From contig CP051234.1 of assembly GCA_017792465.1 (NCBI GenBank), forward strand, positions 3,752,501 through 3,816,500: a DNA stretch of 64,000 bases, written 5' to 3'. Numbering within the stretch: the stretch's first letter is position 1; each line of letters opens with the position of its first letter. This DNA comes from Filomicrobium sp. (GTDB lineage Bacteria; Pseudomonadota; Alphaproteobacteria; Rhizobiales; Hyphomicrobiaceae). The translations under genes and the position numbers were made by a program. Below, piece by piece: positions 8,530 through 16,957 of the stretch. Below the pieces are notes generated by a model. It did no database searches, was not told the DNA's origin, and saw only the letters and a list, made by a program, of their open reading frames with translations.

Positions 8530-9514
8530 CTGAACCTTTGCCGGACTTTTTCGCCGCCTCCATCTGTTCGATCTGGGCCTTCATTTTCTTTTCTATTTCG
8601 GCGCGGCGCTCTTCCGCCTTCTTCCGGCTAAGCTCGACGAATTTTTTTAGCTCAGGTTCGACAAACTCGATCTTTGCCTTTGTGCGCAGCCCCTCGGCAA
8701 CGTTTTGCGCACGTTGCTGCATCAAGGATGTCATGATCTCATTGCGGACGTCTTCGAAATTTGGAACGGGCTTGTCGCGCTGTTCTTCGAGTTTGACGAT
8801 GTGAAAGCCGTAATCGCTTTTGACCGGGCCCTTGACCTGGCCAGGCGTTAGGCTGAAGGCAGCTTTTTCAAGCTCAGAAACCATTCTGCCTCGGCCGAAG
8901 AAGCCCAAATCTCCGCCGCGAGTTTTGGTGCGACTATCGATTGAGTATTCCTTGGCAAGCGCTGCGAAATCGCCGCCTGCGGTCACCTTTTTTAGAACAT
9001 CGACCGCTTCTGCCTGCGTCGGCAAAAGGATGTGCCGGGCCCGGACTTCCTTTTCGTCCTTCAACGATTCGACGCGCTCTTCGTAGAGGGCCTTGGCGAG
9101 CTTCTCGCTGATGGAGCCTTTGACTTCCTTTTCAAACAGCATCTCGCGGAGCGCGCGCGTGCGATAGTAGGTCATGCGTCGCTTGAAGCCGTCGGTTTCT
9201 TCGAGGTTTTTCTGTTTTGCCATCGCTGCGAAGAGGTGATTGTCGATGAGGTATTCGACAAGGAGGCGGCGGCGGGCGACCGGTGGAAGATTCGTGATGT
9301 TGCTTGTGATTTCCTTTTCGACGAAGTCGAGGTCACTGGCCCTGATCGCGATGCCGTCGACGCGAGCAAGGATTTCATCGCCTGGTGTTTGCTTGGCTGA
9401 GGGACTTGCTTCAGCTGCAGCCGGGACGTTCATACCAGCCGCTGATACGGCGCAGATCGCGCAAATCAAAGCGACCCCGGCGTACCGTGAGTTTAAGATT
9501 GCCTGCTTCAGCAA
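8507..9514 (-). CDS. Periplasmic peptidyl-prolyl isomerase (parvulin/SurA-PpiC type)
   Basis: A parvulin-type foldase acting on exported proteins. An SurA-like N-terminal helical region (about 45-150) precedes one rotamase domain at about 155-245, with the family signatures RARHILLPT, GGDFAALAKEYS, GGDLGFFGRG and YGFHIVKLEE. The C-terminal tail (290-335) is charged and probably coiled-coil. A TTG start at 9514 is proposed because GGAGG lies 9 bases upstream and the chain then opens with a signal peptide (LKQAILNSRYAGVALICAI). The open frame to 9667 would add 51 residues that do not resemble a secreted N-terminus. Confidence 0.85.
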   Translation of the reverse strand: MLKQAILNSRYAGVALICAICAVSAAGMNVPAAAEASPSAKQTPGDEILARVDGIAIRASDLDFVEKEITSNITNLPPVARRRLLVEYLIDNHLFAAMAKQKNLEETDGFKRRMTYYRTRALREMLFEKEVKGSISEKLAKALYEERVESLKDEKEVRARHILLPTQAEAVDVLKKVTAGGDFAALAKEYSIDSRTKTRGGDLGFFGRGRMVSELEKAAFSLTPGQVKGPVKSDYGFHIVKLEEQRDKPVPNFEDVRNEIMTSLMQQRAQNVAEGLRTKAKIEFVEPELKKFVELSRKKAEERRAEIEKKMKAQIEQMEAAKKSGKGSDGQIRPQ

Positions 9515-9859
9515 GGTTGGTTTCCTCCAGCGATACTGTTTTTGAAGTGTTGTCTTGTTGCGGCGAATGCCTTGGGCTCTCAGGGTGGACACAATAGCCG
9601 CTTGTGCCTGAGGCTCGGCGAACCTAACACGCTGAACGGGCTTGGCTTTGCCAGACTTGGCAATCAAGGTGTGCCAGGCGCGCCCACATTTCTTGCCGGT
9701 TGTTCCAGGGCTGAGAATGGATTTCGCCGATGCAGGCTCCGACCGGTGCGACCGGTGTATTTTGTCAGAGGGTGAAGCGAACCATGGCGACCTTCGACGC
9801 GGGCGCCACCTATTATTCCACGTTGATTGCTACCATCTGCAACTGTTGCGGGGAGGCGA

Positions 9860-11026
9860 CTAGTCGGAGGGAAGTGCAGCGACCAAGGCGCGGGCAATGA
9901 CGCGTTCTTCGTCGGTTGGAATGACGAGGATCGGCACCGTGCCGGCATTGATGCGCAGGGCATTCTTGGCATTTGCCGATGCGTCGACCTGAAGGCCAAG
10001 CCAATCCATGTCCTCGCAAACATTGGCCCGGATCGTTGCCGAGTTTTCGCCGATTCCACCGCAGAATACGATCGCATCGATGCCGCCGAGCACGGCTGCC
10101 ATGGCACCGACCTCGCGGCGGATGCGGAATACGAAATAGTCGATGGCTTCCTTTGCAGCGGGATCGCTTGAGGCTTCAAGCTCGCGCATGTCGTTGCTCA
10201 GGCATGAAATTCCTTTGAGGCCGCTCTCCTTATAGAGGAGTGCTGTGATTTCGGCCGTGCTCATTCCTTCGTGTTCGAGGAGGTAAAGCAATACGCCGGG
10301 GTCGAGCTGACCGCAGCGGGTTCCCATCGGCAAGCCATCGAGCGCCGAAAAGCCCATGGTGGAAGCGATGCTGCGTCCGTCTTTCACCGCGCACATGGAC
10401 GCGCCGTTTCCCAGGTGGGCGATGATGACCCGACCGGTTGCGATGTCCGGGGCGATGCTTTGCAGCTTGTCGGTTACGTAATCATAAGACAGGCCGTGGA
10501 AGCCGTAGCGACGCACGCCTTTGTCATAATAGGAGCGAGGGATTGCAAACGTGTCGTTCACCCACGGGTGCCCGCGGTGGAATGCGGTATCGAAGCAGGC
10601 AATTTGAACCGCATCGGGAAAAACGCGGTGTGAGGCGGCGACGGCAGCCAGGTTGTGTGGCTGGTGCAATGGGGCCAGAGGCTCAAGGGTCTTGAGTTTC
10701 GCTACGACTGTTTCGTCGATGCGCGTGGGTTCGGTGAACTCGAGTCCGCCGTGTGCGATGCGGTGGCCGACGCCGGCAATCGCGCCATCGCCTGTTGGAA
10801 TGACCGCGTGGGTCATGATTTCCTGTAATGCCGCAACGTGGTCGGTTTGTCCTAGAGCGATCGTCTCGGCCTTACCATCCGCGGGACGCATGATGAGGCG
10901 TGCGGCGGCTGTGATGTTTTCGACCTGTCCGGTCACCAGAGCGCCTGGGTCGGGCGCTCTTTCGTAGACGGCGAACTTGATGGACGAAGATCCGGCGTTG
11001 AGGACGAGGAGGCGTTGGGTCGTCAT
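9860..11026 (-). CDS. ackA: Acetate kinase
   Basis: Acetate kinase interconverts acetyl phosphate plus ADP with acetate plus ATP in the cytoplasm. The 388-residue chain carries the family signatures LVLNAGSSSIKF at the N-terminus, GHRIAHGG, FDTAFHRGHP, the phosphate-binding HLGNGAS, GTRCGQLDPG and FCGGIGENS. The ATG at 11026 shares one base with the stop of the upstream pta gene (TGATG), pointing to coupled translation. It is the last gene of a four-gene operon (fabI, DUF3141, maoC-pta, ackA). No clear terminator follows. Confidence 0.95.
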   Translation of the reverse strand: MTTQRLLVLNAGSSSIKFAVYERAPDPGALVTGQVENITAAARLIMRPADGKAETIALGQTDHVAALQEIMTHAVIPTGDGAIAGVGHRIAHGGLEFTEPTRIDETVVAKLKTLEPLAPLHQPHNLAAVAASHRVFPDAVQIACFDTAFHRGHPWVNDTFAIPRSYYDKGVRRYGFHGLSYDYVTDKLQSIAPDIATGRVIIAHLGNGASMCAVKDGRSIASTMGFSALDGLPMGTRCGQLDPGVLLYLLEHEGMSTAEITALLYKESGLKGISCLSNDMRELEASSDPAAKEAIDYFVFRIRREVGAMAAVLGGIDAIVFCGGIGENSATIRANVCEDMDWLGLQVDASANAKNALRINAGTVPILVIPTDEERVIARALVAALPSD

Positions 11027-12405
11027 CAGCGATGCATCCATGCGTCGTAGAGCGCAGCGACTGCGCAGGAGGCGAGCCGTGCGCGATCGTTGTCGGCGCG
11101 GCTTGTCAGGATGATCGGGCAACGTGCGCCAATGACGATACCGCCGGCTTCGGCGTGGGCGACGAACGTCAGCTCTTTGGCAAGCATGTTGCCGGCCTCC
11201 AGATTTGGGACAACGAGAACTTCCGCATGCCCGGCGACGAGCGACTTGATGCCTTTAGTTCGCGCGGCGTCGACGTCCATCGCATTGTCCATGGCAAGCG
11301 GTCCGTCGACGATACCGCCCTTGATCTGCCCGCGCTCGGCCATTTTGGACAGGATCGCGGCATCGAGGGTGGATGGGATTTTCGGGTTCACCGTTTCGAC
11401 GGCTGACAAAATGCCGACCTTGGGCGAGTCGATCCCCAGGGCATGGGCGAGGTGAATAGCGTTCTGCGTGATGTCGACCTTTGTTTCAAGATCGGGTGCA
11501 ATGTTGATGGCTGCGTCGGTGACGAGAAGCGGGTGGTCGAGGCCTGGGATGTCCATGACGAAGACGTGGCTGAGCCGGCGGGATGTGCGCAAGCCGGCAT
11601 CCTTTTTGACCACCTGTGCAAGAAGCACATCGGTATGCAGATGGCCTTTCATGATGGCGCGCGCACGTCCTTCGTGGACGAGTTTTACGGCGCGTGCGGC
11701 TGCCAAAGAGTGGTCGGGCTCGTCAATGATTTCGCAATCGTGCAAATCGCGGCCGATTGCTTCGGCGGTCGCTTTGATTTTCTCGGCGCATCCAATCAGG
11801 ATCGGGGTGATCAAAGTCTTCTCGGCGGCCAGGAGCGCGCCACCGAGTGCGTTTTCTTCTTCGGGCGCCACCACAGCTGTTGAGATCGGCGGCAACGGTT
11901 CGGCCACCTCGACGATGCGGTCGAAATGCACATGCGTTCGTACGGTCAGGCCGGGGACTTCTACGGAGTCGAAGAAGATTTCCTTTTCAGGCGCGACGAC
12001 TTCGGCTTCGCCTTCAGCGATGCACGTTCCGTCGTCCCGTTCGACCCAGGTGTGAAAGCGCGCAATGCGTCCAGGCGCTTTTTCGGTCAGCCGGACTTTG
12101 GCCGTCAACTGGTCGCCGACGTGCGCGCGTTGCAAGAACCGCAAGGTCTGCTCGCGATAGAGTGTGCCTGGACCCGGCAGCCGGGTTCCCAACACCGCTG
12201 AGATCAGCGATCCAATCCACATCGAAGGGGCGACGGCTTCGCGCTGGCCGTCGTTGTCGCCATCGTGCTTGGGTAAATGCATCGGGTTGATGTTGCCGGA
12301 CGCATTGGCGAAGACGTAGAAGTCGTCGAGGGTGCAGATACGCTGCAAATTGCTTTCCGCGCCGATCTCAAGAGCGTCCCATGGAGTGTTTTTCAGTTTT
12401 GTCAT
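11026..12405 (-). CDS. MaoC-like hydratase / phosphate acyltransferase fusion
   Basis: A 459-residue fusion. Residues about 1-150 form a MaoC/hot-dog domain (start ALEIGAES, then FYVFANASGNINPMH, with Asn where an R-specific enoyl-CoA hydratase has the catalytic Asp/His motif). Residues about 165-459 are a phosphate acetyl/butyryltransferase (AEKTLITPILIG, MKGHLHTDVLL, GPLAMDNAMD, VVPNLEAGNMLAKEL). It should form acyl phosphate from acyl-CoA, feeding the adjacent acetate kinase. The gene overlaps the upstream DUF3141 gene by 4 bases and ackA by one. In rhizobia a pta-ackA operon is reported to respond to phosphate limitation. Confidence 0.9.
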   Translation of the reverse strand: MTKLKNTPWDALEIGAESNLQRICTLDDFYVFANASGNINPMHLPKHDGDNDGQREAVAPSMWIGSLISAVLGTRLPGPGTLYREQTLRFLQRAHVGDQLTAKVRLTEKAPGRIARFHTWVERDDGTCIAEGEAEVVAPEKEIFFDSVEVPGLTVRTHVHFDRIVEVAEPLPPISTAVVAPEEENALGGALLAAEKTLITPILIGCAEKIKATAEAIGRDLHDCEIIDEPDHSLAAARAVKLVHEGRARAIMKGHLHTDVLLAQVVKKDAGLRTSRRLSHVFVMDIPGLDHPLLVTDAAINIAPDLETKVDITQNAIHLAHALGIDSPKVGILSAVETVNPKIPSTLDAAILSKMAERGQIKGGIVDGPLAMDNAMDVDAARTKGIKSLVAGHAEVLVVPNLEAGNMLAKELTFVAHAEAGGIVIGARCPIILTSRADNDRARLASCAVAALYDAWMHR

Positions 12406-14714
12406 TGGGCCGCCGTCGGAATGACCTGCAGTTGCCCAAGACCGAGCAGTTGCCGCATGGTGTTGAGGGCTTCGACCGTTCTGGGTTCCATTTCTTCGGT
12501 GCTGCCGACCACGAATTCGACCATCTCGATGGCGCGCTGTCGGTCCTCGGTCGAAGGGATGAGCTTGGGTAGGGTGCTCAGGCCGACGTCACGCTCGTAG
12601 TGGGCAATCAGCGTTTGTTCGTGAATGAGTTTGGCTCGCGTGGCTGGGTCCATGTCGCGGAACGGAGTTTCGGTCGACATGAGCTGGGCGGAGCGCTCCA
12701 GACGATCGCGGCGCACGTTGGAGCGCGTATTGGCCAGCAGGACGAGCATACGAACAACGGCTTCGGCGAGCCCGCCGCGTTCCATCGCGTGCAGTGCATC
12801 GACGACGACGGGCAGGTGGCGCAGTTCTTCGGTCGATTTGCGCGCGCGTTTGGCTTGACGCGAGGCGCCGTACCATTGTCCCCAGGGACCGGCGTAGAGC
12901 GCAAAGAAGGCGCTCTCGTACCACATCGCTCGCAAGCTGGTCATGGCGTTCCAGCTTTGCTCGACAAGGTCGCCATAGAGTTTCTCGGCAGCGATGAAAG
13001 GGTTGTCCGGCGCTGCGGGCTTGCGCCGTTCCTTGACCGTCTTTGCCAGCTCGGCGACGCGCGCCATGCTGGGGTTGCGCGAGGAGAATGCGCTGCGCTT
13101 GAGGCGCACGGGATGAAGCGCCCGTGCGGTTTGCGCCATTTGTTCCGTGACGAGCGGGCGCACAAGCGGCCGCCATGTCGTATCGTAGGTTTCGGCCAAT
13201 TGTTCGGAGAGGTGCGCGACCGCGGCGAAAGCCTCTTCGTCCTCGCGATCGGCAATGCTGCCAATCGCCAGAATATCCGACATCTTGCGTCTTTCGAAAC
13301 TGACGGTGAAGCGCTTGTCGGCGCCGTGGCCGGCGATGTCTTCGATCTTCATTTCGTAAAGGCCGGGCGCCAGCGCTTCGATGGTTTTCAGCGTCGAGGC
13401 CATCTGCGAATGCTCTTTGCGGGCGACCGATGAGGACACGAAGATGCCGAGGTGGCCGACTTGTTCGTGGACCATGTAGATGATGCGCTGGCCGCAAATC
13501 TCGATCTCGGTCTCATCGGAGTAGGTGTCGACGATCCAATTGAGGGCCTGCTGCGGCGGGGTGATATTGTCGCCGTGCGAGGCAAACACGATGATCGGGG
13601 CGCGGATTGCCTTGAGGTCAATCGGCCGGCCGGTCTCGAGGCGGGCTTCGCCTTTGCTGAGCTTGTTGCCGACGAATAATGTCTCGACGATCCAGCGGAT
13701 CTCAGCCTCTGTCATCAGATAGAAGCCGCCCCACCAGCGTTCGAAATCGAGGAACCTCTGGGCGCCGTCGTCGACGTCGTTATAAAGGTCGAAATACTTG
13801 CGGAACCAGGTGCGGCCCGGGTTCAGCATCTCGAAATTGAAGACGAGATGCGCCCCGTCGAAATTGCCGGCGCCAAGGTCAGACATCATCATCGCCGGCA
13901 GGACGCCGCCGAGCATGCCGCCGTTGTAGCGCATCAGGTCCTGGCCAATCCGGCCTGACCAGTAGGCCATCGGCGAGCCATTCAAAACGATTGGGCCGGC
14001 AAGGTCCGGGTTGGTTGCGGCGAGGATCGAGGTTGCCCATCCGCCTTGGCAGTTGCCGACAACGACCGGCTTTGGCGAATTCGGATGTAGGCGTCGGATT
14101 TCGCGCAGGAACTGGGCTTCGGCATGCGTGACGCTTGCCAGCGTTTGTCCCGGCTCCGGCATTTGTTTGAAGGCGACGAAATAGACGGGGTGGCCGTCGG
14201 CGAGCGCGACACCGACTTGGCTATCGGCTTTGAAGCCGCCAATGCCGGGCCCGTGTCCGGCGCGCGGATCGATGATCACGTAAGGCCGCTTCCACTCGAG
14301 GACCTCGACGCCTTCTGGCGGCGTAATGCGCAAGAGCATGTAGTTACATGGCCGCGCTAGCGATGCACCGTCGAGAACGACCTCGTAATCGTAGATCAGA
14401 ACTGGCGGTGCACCGGCTGCCTCGTGCTCGTAGAAGATGTCGCCACGCCGACGCAGGGTGTCGAGTGTCAGAAGAGCCCGCTGGCCTGCATCTTCAAGGT
14501 ATTCTTTGTAATCGTCCTGCAACCGTCCCGTCTCTTGCGACTTTTGGAATAGTCTGGTTACTCCGGCGATCGCTGCTTCGTTCTTTGTCTTGTTTGTGCT
14601 GAGTTCACGCTGGGCGTGCTCGAGATGGATCGTCGCCGACTTGCTCATGAGTTTGAGTTGCGCCTGGATGGCACTCATGAATTCGCCGTATGGCAGGTGA
14701 GAGACGTTTTTCAT
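12402..14714 (-). CDS. DUF3141 protein with PHA-synthase-like hydrolase core
   Basis: A 770-residue cytoplasmic protein. Residues about 100-430 look like an alpha/beta-hydrolase. GNCQGG (C222) is the G-x-C-x-G box of polyhydroxyalkanoate synthases, and ASHGDNITPP (D382) and VGHLGIFVSS (H421) supply the other triad members. The 430-770 region is helical, charged and of unknown role. The family is annotated as DUF3141 and is often found beside pta-ackA in alphaproteobacteria. ATG 14714 has GGAG 7 bases upstream; a TTG one codon earlier is less likely. It overlaps the maoC-pta gene by 4 bases. Whether it makes a polymer, hydrolyses one or transfers acyl groups is unknown. Confidence 0.85.
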   Translation of the reverse strand: MKNVSHLPYGEFMSAIQAQLKLMSKSATIHLEHAQRELSTNKTKNEAAIAGVTRLFQKSQETGRLQDDYKEYLEDAGQRALLTLDTLRRRGDIFYEHEAAGAPPVLIYDYEVVLDGASLARPCNYMLLRITPPEGVEVLEWKRPYVIIDPRAGHGPGIGGFKADSQVGVALADGHPVYFVAFKQMPEPGQTLASVTHAEAQFLREIRRLHPNSPKPVVVGNCQGGWATSILAATNPDLAGPIVLNGSPMAYWSGRIGQDLMRYNGGMLGGVLPAMMMSDLGAGNFDGAHLVFNFEMLNPGRTWFRKYFDLYNDVDDGAQRFLDFERWWGGFYLMTEAEIRWIVETLFVGNKLSKGEARLETGRPIDLKAIRAPIIVFASHGDNITPPQQALNWIVDTYSDETEIEICGQRIIYMVHEQVGHLGIFVSSSVARKEHSQMASTLKTIEALAPGLYEMKIEDIAGHGADKRFTVSFERRKMSDILAIGSIADREDEEAFAAVAHLSEQLAETYDTTWRPLVRPLVTEQMAQTARALHPVRLKRSAFSSRNPSMARVAELAKTVKERRKPAAPDNPFIAAEKLYGDLVEQSWNAMTSLRAMWYESAFFALYAGPWGQWYGASRQAKRARKSTEELRHLPVVVDALHAMERGGLAEAVVRMLVLLANTRSNVRRDRLERSAQLMSTETPFRDMDPATRAKLIHEQTLIAHYERDVGLSTLPKLIPSTEDRQRAIEMVEFVVGSTEEMEPRTVEALNTMRQLLGLGQLQVIPTAAQ

Positions 14715-14755
14715 CAATGGGCTCCGCCCGAAAAGAGCCGGTCGCGGCTCATGAG

Positions 14756-15520
14756 TTAGCCGACGAGGCTGTAGCCGCCGTCGATCAAATGCACGCCGCC
14801 GGTGACATTCTTGGCTTCCTTGCTGGCGAGAAAGGCCGCGTAAGCGCCGACGTCTTCGATGGTGGCGAGGTGATGGGTTGGCGTGCGTTGTGCTGTGCGC
14901 GCAAGCAGTTCGTCGAAATGGTCGATACCGCTGGCCGCGCGCGTTTTCAGCGGCCCGGGCGAGAGCGCGTGAACCGAGATGCCTTTGGGCCCGAGTTCGG
15001 CTGCCGCGTAGCGCGTGACGGATTCAAGCGCGGCTTTGACCGGCCCCATGATGTTGTAGTGCTCGACGACCTTTTCGGCGCCATAGAAGCTGACCGTCAT
15101 GCAGGTTCCGCCGTCCGGCATCAATGCCTCTGCGCGCTTTATGAGGCGGAGAAACGAATGGACCGAGATGTCCATTGCCAGAGCGAAACCTTCTGCGGAG
15201 CAATCGACGACGCGACCATGCAGATCGTCTTTGGGGCAGAACGCAATGGAATGGACGAGCGTATCAAGCGTGCCCCAGGTCGATGCGATCTCGTCAAAAA
15301 GGGCCTCGATTTGGGCTTCATCGCGGACGTCGAGGGGGGCGACGATCCTGGCGTCCAACTTGTCGGCAAGCGGCCGGACGTATTCTTCCGATTTGTCGTT
15401 GAGGTAGGTGACGGCGAGCTCTGCCCCTTGCTGGCGCAGAGCCTTGGCGCAGCCCCAGGCGACTGAATGTTCGTTTGCTATTCCGACAACCAGCGCACGC
15501 TGACCTTTCAGATCGAACAT
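14756..15520 (-). CDS. fabI: Enoyl-[acyl-carrier-protein] reductase (NADH), FabI type
   Basis: FabI carries out the last reduction of type II fatty acid synthesis. The 254-residue short-chain dehydrogenase fold shows the FabI-type cofactor loop ALVVGIANEHSVAWG, the SIAFC segment and the catalytic Tyr/Lys pair in YNIMGPVKAALE. The start ATG 15520 has AGAGAGGAACC before it; the longer open frame to 15661 would add a non-conserved tail. It leads the operon with the DUF3141, maoC-pta and ackA genes, 41 bases apart from the next gene. That setting suggests a specialised paralogue and not necessarily the housekeeping enzyme. Confidence 0.93.
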   Translation of the reverse strand: MFDLKGQRALVVGIANEHSVAWGCAKALRQQGAELAVTYLNDKSEEYVRPLADKLDARIVAPLDVRDEAQIEALFDEIASTWGTLDTLVHSIAFCPKDDLHGRVVDCSAEGFALAMDISVHSFLRLIKRAEALMPDGGTCMTVSFYGAEKVVEHYNIMGPVKAALESVTRYAAAELGPKGISVHALSPGPLKTRAASGIDHFDELLARTAQRTPTHHLATIEDVGAYAAFLASKEAKNVTGGVHLIDGGYSLVG

Positions 15521-15893
15521 GGTTCCTCTCAATGTGCTGTGTTGCAGTGCAGCATATCTTCGCCGTGTGACAAACTCATAAATGTTTGAAGGCGGCGGTG
15601 GAGTGGATCTCGCGATGTTTGCCGCGTGGGTCAGCCCGTGCAGTGGCGACCGGCTTTGCACCGGCTCGGTTACCCCTGGGCGATATAGTGCTTGGAGAGC
15701 TGGGGTGGATATTGCGCGGCCATCGTAGGAGCTGCTGGCGGCGGACTATACTGCAGTCCGAAAGGAAGAAAATCGCTCCGAGCTGCGCTGATAGCGGCGC
15801 CACAAACGGGTTGTCCGGAATATCGATGCCTCAGGAACGGGGCGATCGCTCGGTCAGAAGCCGCGGGGCAATTCAAAGAGTTTCGAAACAAAC
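15521..15893. other. Intergenic region upstream of the fabI operon
   Basis: This 373-base stretch must hold the promoter of the minus-strand fabI operon. Short open frames on both strands here lack ribosome sites and family resemblance, so none is called. On the minus strand, 15567-15584 reads CATTTATGAGTTTGTCAC, a 7-4-7 arrangement that only loosely resembles a Pho box. No convincing terminator for the AraC gene was seen. Confidence 0.4.
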
Positions 15894-16793
15894 CTAGAGC
15901 CTCGTCGGCGGCTCCGCGGACTCCTGGGAGGCGTTGATCCATTCTGTCGGGGAGCATCCCAACATGCGGCGGAATGCTGCAGAAAACTTCGCCGGATTGG
16001 CGTAGCCGACCGCCATCGCCGTATCGGTCACGGTTCGCTTGTCTTGCAGGAGTTGTTTGGCGCGCTCCATCCGCCGCAGCGTCACGTAGGAGTAAGGCGT
16101 CTGACCGGTTTCGCGTTTGAAAAGCCGCGTCAGTGTTTTCGGATCGACTTCCGCCATGGCCGCCAGCTCTCTTACGTTGAGCTCCTGATCCAGGCGCTCT
16201 TCAATGAATGTCAGAAGCGTGCGTAGCGACGGGTTGGCAATTCTAAACGTGGCGTGAGATCCGCCGCCCTCAAGCGCCAAGGTCGAGAGTCTGTGCAGCA
16301 CCAGCGACAGGCCGTGCTCGAAGAACGTGGATGTTGCGCCATGCACCTCGGCCTCATGCCGAAGTGCAATCATGACCGACTGAGCGTGCGCATCATCGAA
16401 CAGGCGGCTGGCAACCCTGGACAAGTCGGTACTGGAAGGCTTCTTTCCGCGGCAGGCCGGTATCGCATCGACGTCAAAACAGATCGTGAGCATCTCGAGG
16501 TCGGGCGTTCGTCCGTTTGCCGGTGGGCCTGGCAGAACCAAACCCAGCCGTCCTGGGTGCCACGTGTCGTCGAGATCCACACCATGGCCACGTCTGAAGG
16601 TTCGTCCGCCACCTGATGTGCAAAGGCCGAGAACCGCATAGGACAGAGGTTCGCCGGCCCCTTCGAAGGCGTCGAAGCGGTCATGCGACACGATGATCGA
16701 GCCGGTTACATTCGAAATGAGCAGGTTGGGGCCGCGCCCCATCGATGTGAGGCGTTTCAACATCAGTTCCCGACGATTCATCTCGTTCTGCAT
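15894..16793 (-). CDS. AraC-family transcriptional regulator (siderophore-type)
   Basis: A 299-residue regulator with a C-terminal pair of AraC helix-turn-helix motifs (about residues 190-290; LNVRELAAMAEVDPKTLTRLFKRETG and then AVGYANPAKFSAAFRRMLGCSP as the AraC signature). The N-terminal 180 residues would sense an effector. The ATG at 16793 was chosen for its GGGAG at 6 bases; earlier in-frame starts (16820, 16886) lack such a site. It is divergent from the TonB-dependent receptor gene, an arrangement typical of PchR-like regulators that activate uptake of a ferric siderophore. The effector is unknown. Confidence 0.85.
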   Translation of the reverse strand: MQNEMNRRELMLKRLTSMGRGPNLLISNVTGSIIVSHDRFDAFEGAGEPLSYAVLGLCTSGGGRTFRRGHGVDLDDTWHPGRLGLVLPGPPANGRTPDLEMLTICFDVDAIPACRGKKPSSTDLSRVASRLFDDAHAQSVMIALRHEAEVHGATSTFFEHGLSLVLHRLSTLALEGGGSHATFRIANPSLRTLLTFIEERLDQELNVRELAAMAEVDPKTLTRLFKRETGQTPYSYVTLRRMERAKQLLQDKRTVTDTAMAVGYANPAKFSAAFRRMLGCSPTEWINASQESAEPPTRL

Positions 16794-16854
16794 CCGTTTC
16801 TCCCTTTGTGGATTTGCCATGCCCCAAATGGAGTTGTTTCTATACTCATGAAGT

Positions 16855-16870
16855 AGAGATTGTAGTCTCT
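16855..16870. promoter_or_regulatory. Imperfect palindrome, candidate operator
   Basis: AGAGATTGTAGTCTCT has 5-base arms AGAGA/TCTCT around a 6-base centre, midway between the divergent AraC and TonB-receptor genes (165-base gap). It is a candidate operator for the AraC protein or an iron regulator. No match to a canonical Fur, Irr or RirA site was recognised. Confidence 0.35.
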
Positions 16871-16957
16871 TCGCGCCGCAATGCAACGACTGGCTTTGTT
16901 CTGAGGGAGCCAGCAGCGGCCATTTTGGTCAAGGCCACGTTTGGAAGAGGCAAGTGT

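Noticed and set aside
13035-13433. Plus-strand frame opposite the DUF3141 gene (12600-13433)
   Set aside because: It is antisense to a well-supported gene, has no ribosome site and no recognisable domain.
15586-15897. Small plus-strand frame upstream of fabI
   Set aside because: It overlaps a minus-strand frame of equal length and both lack a ribosome site; neither resembles a protein family.
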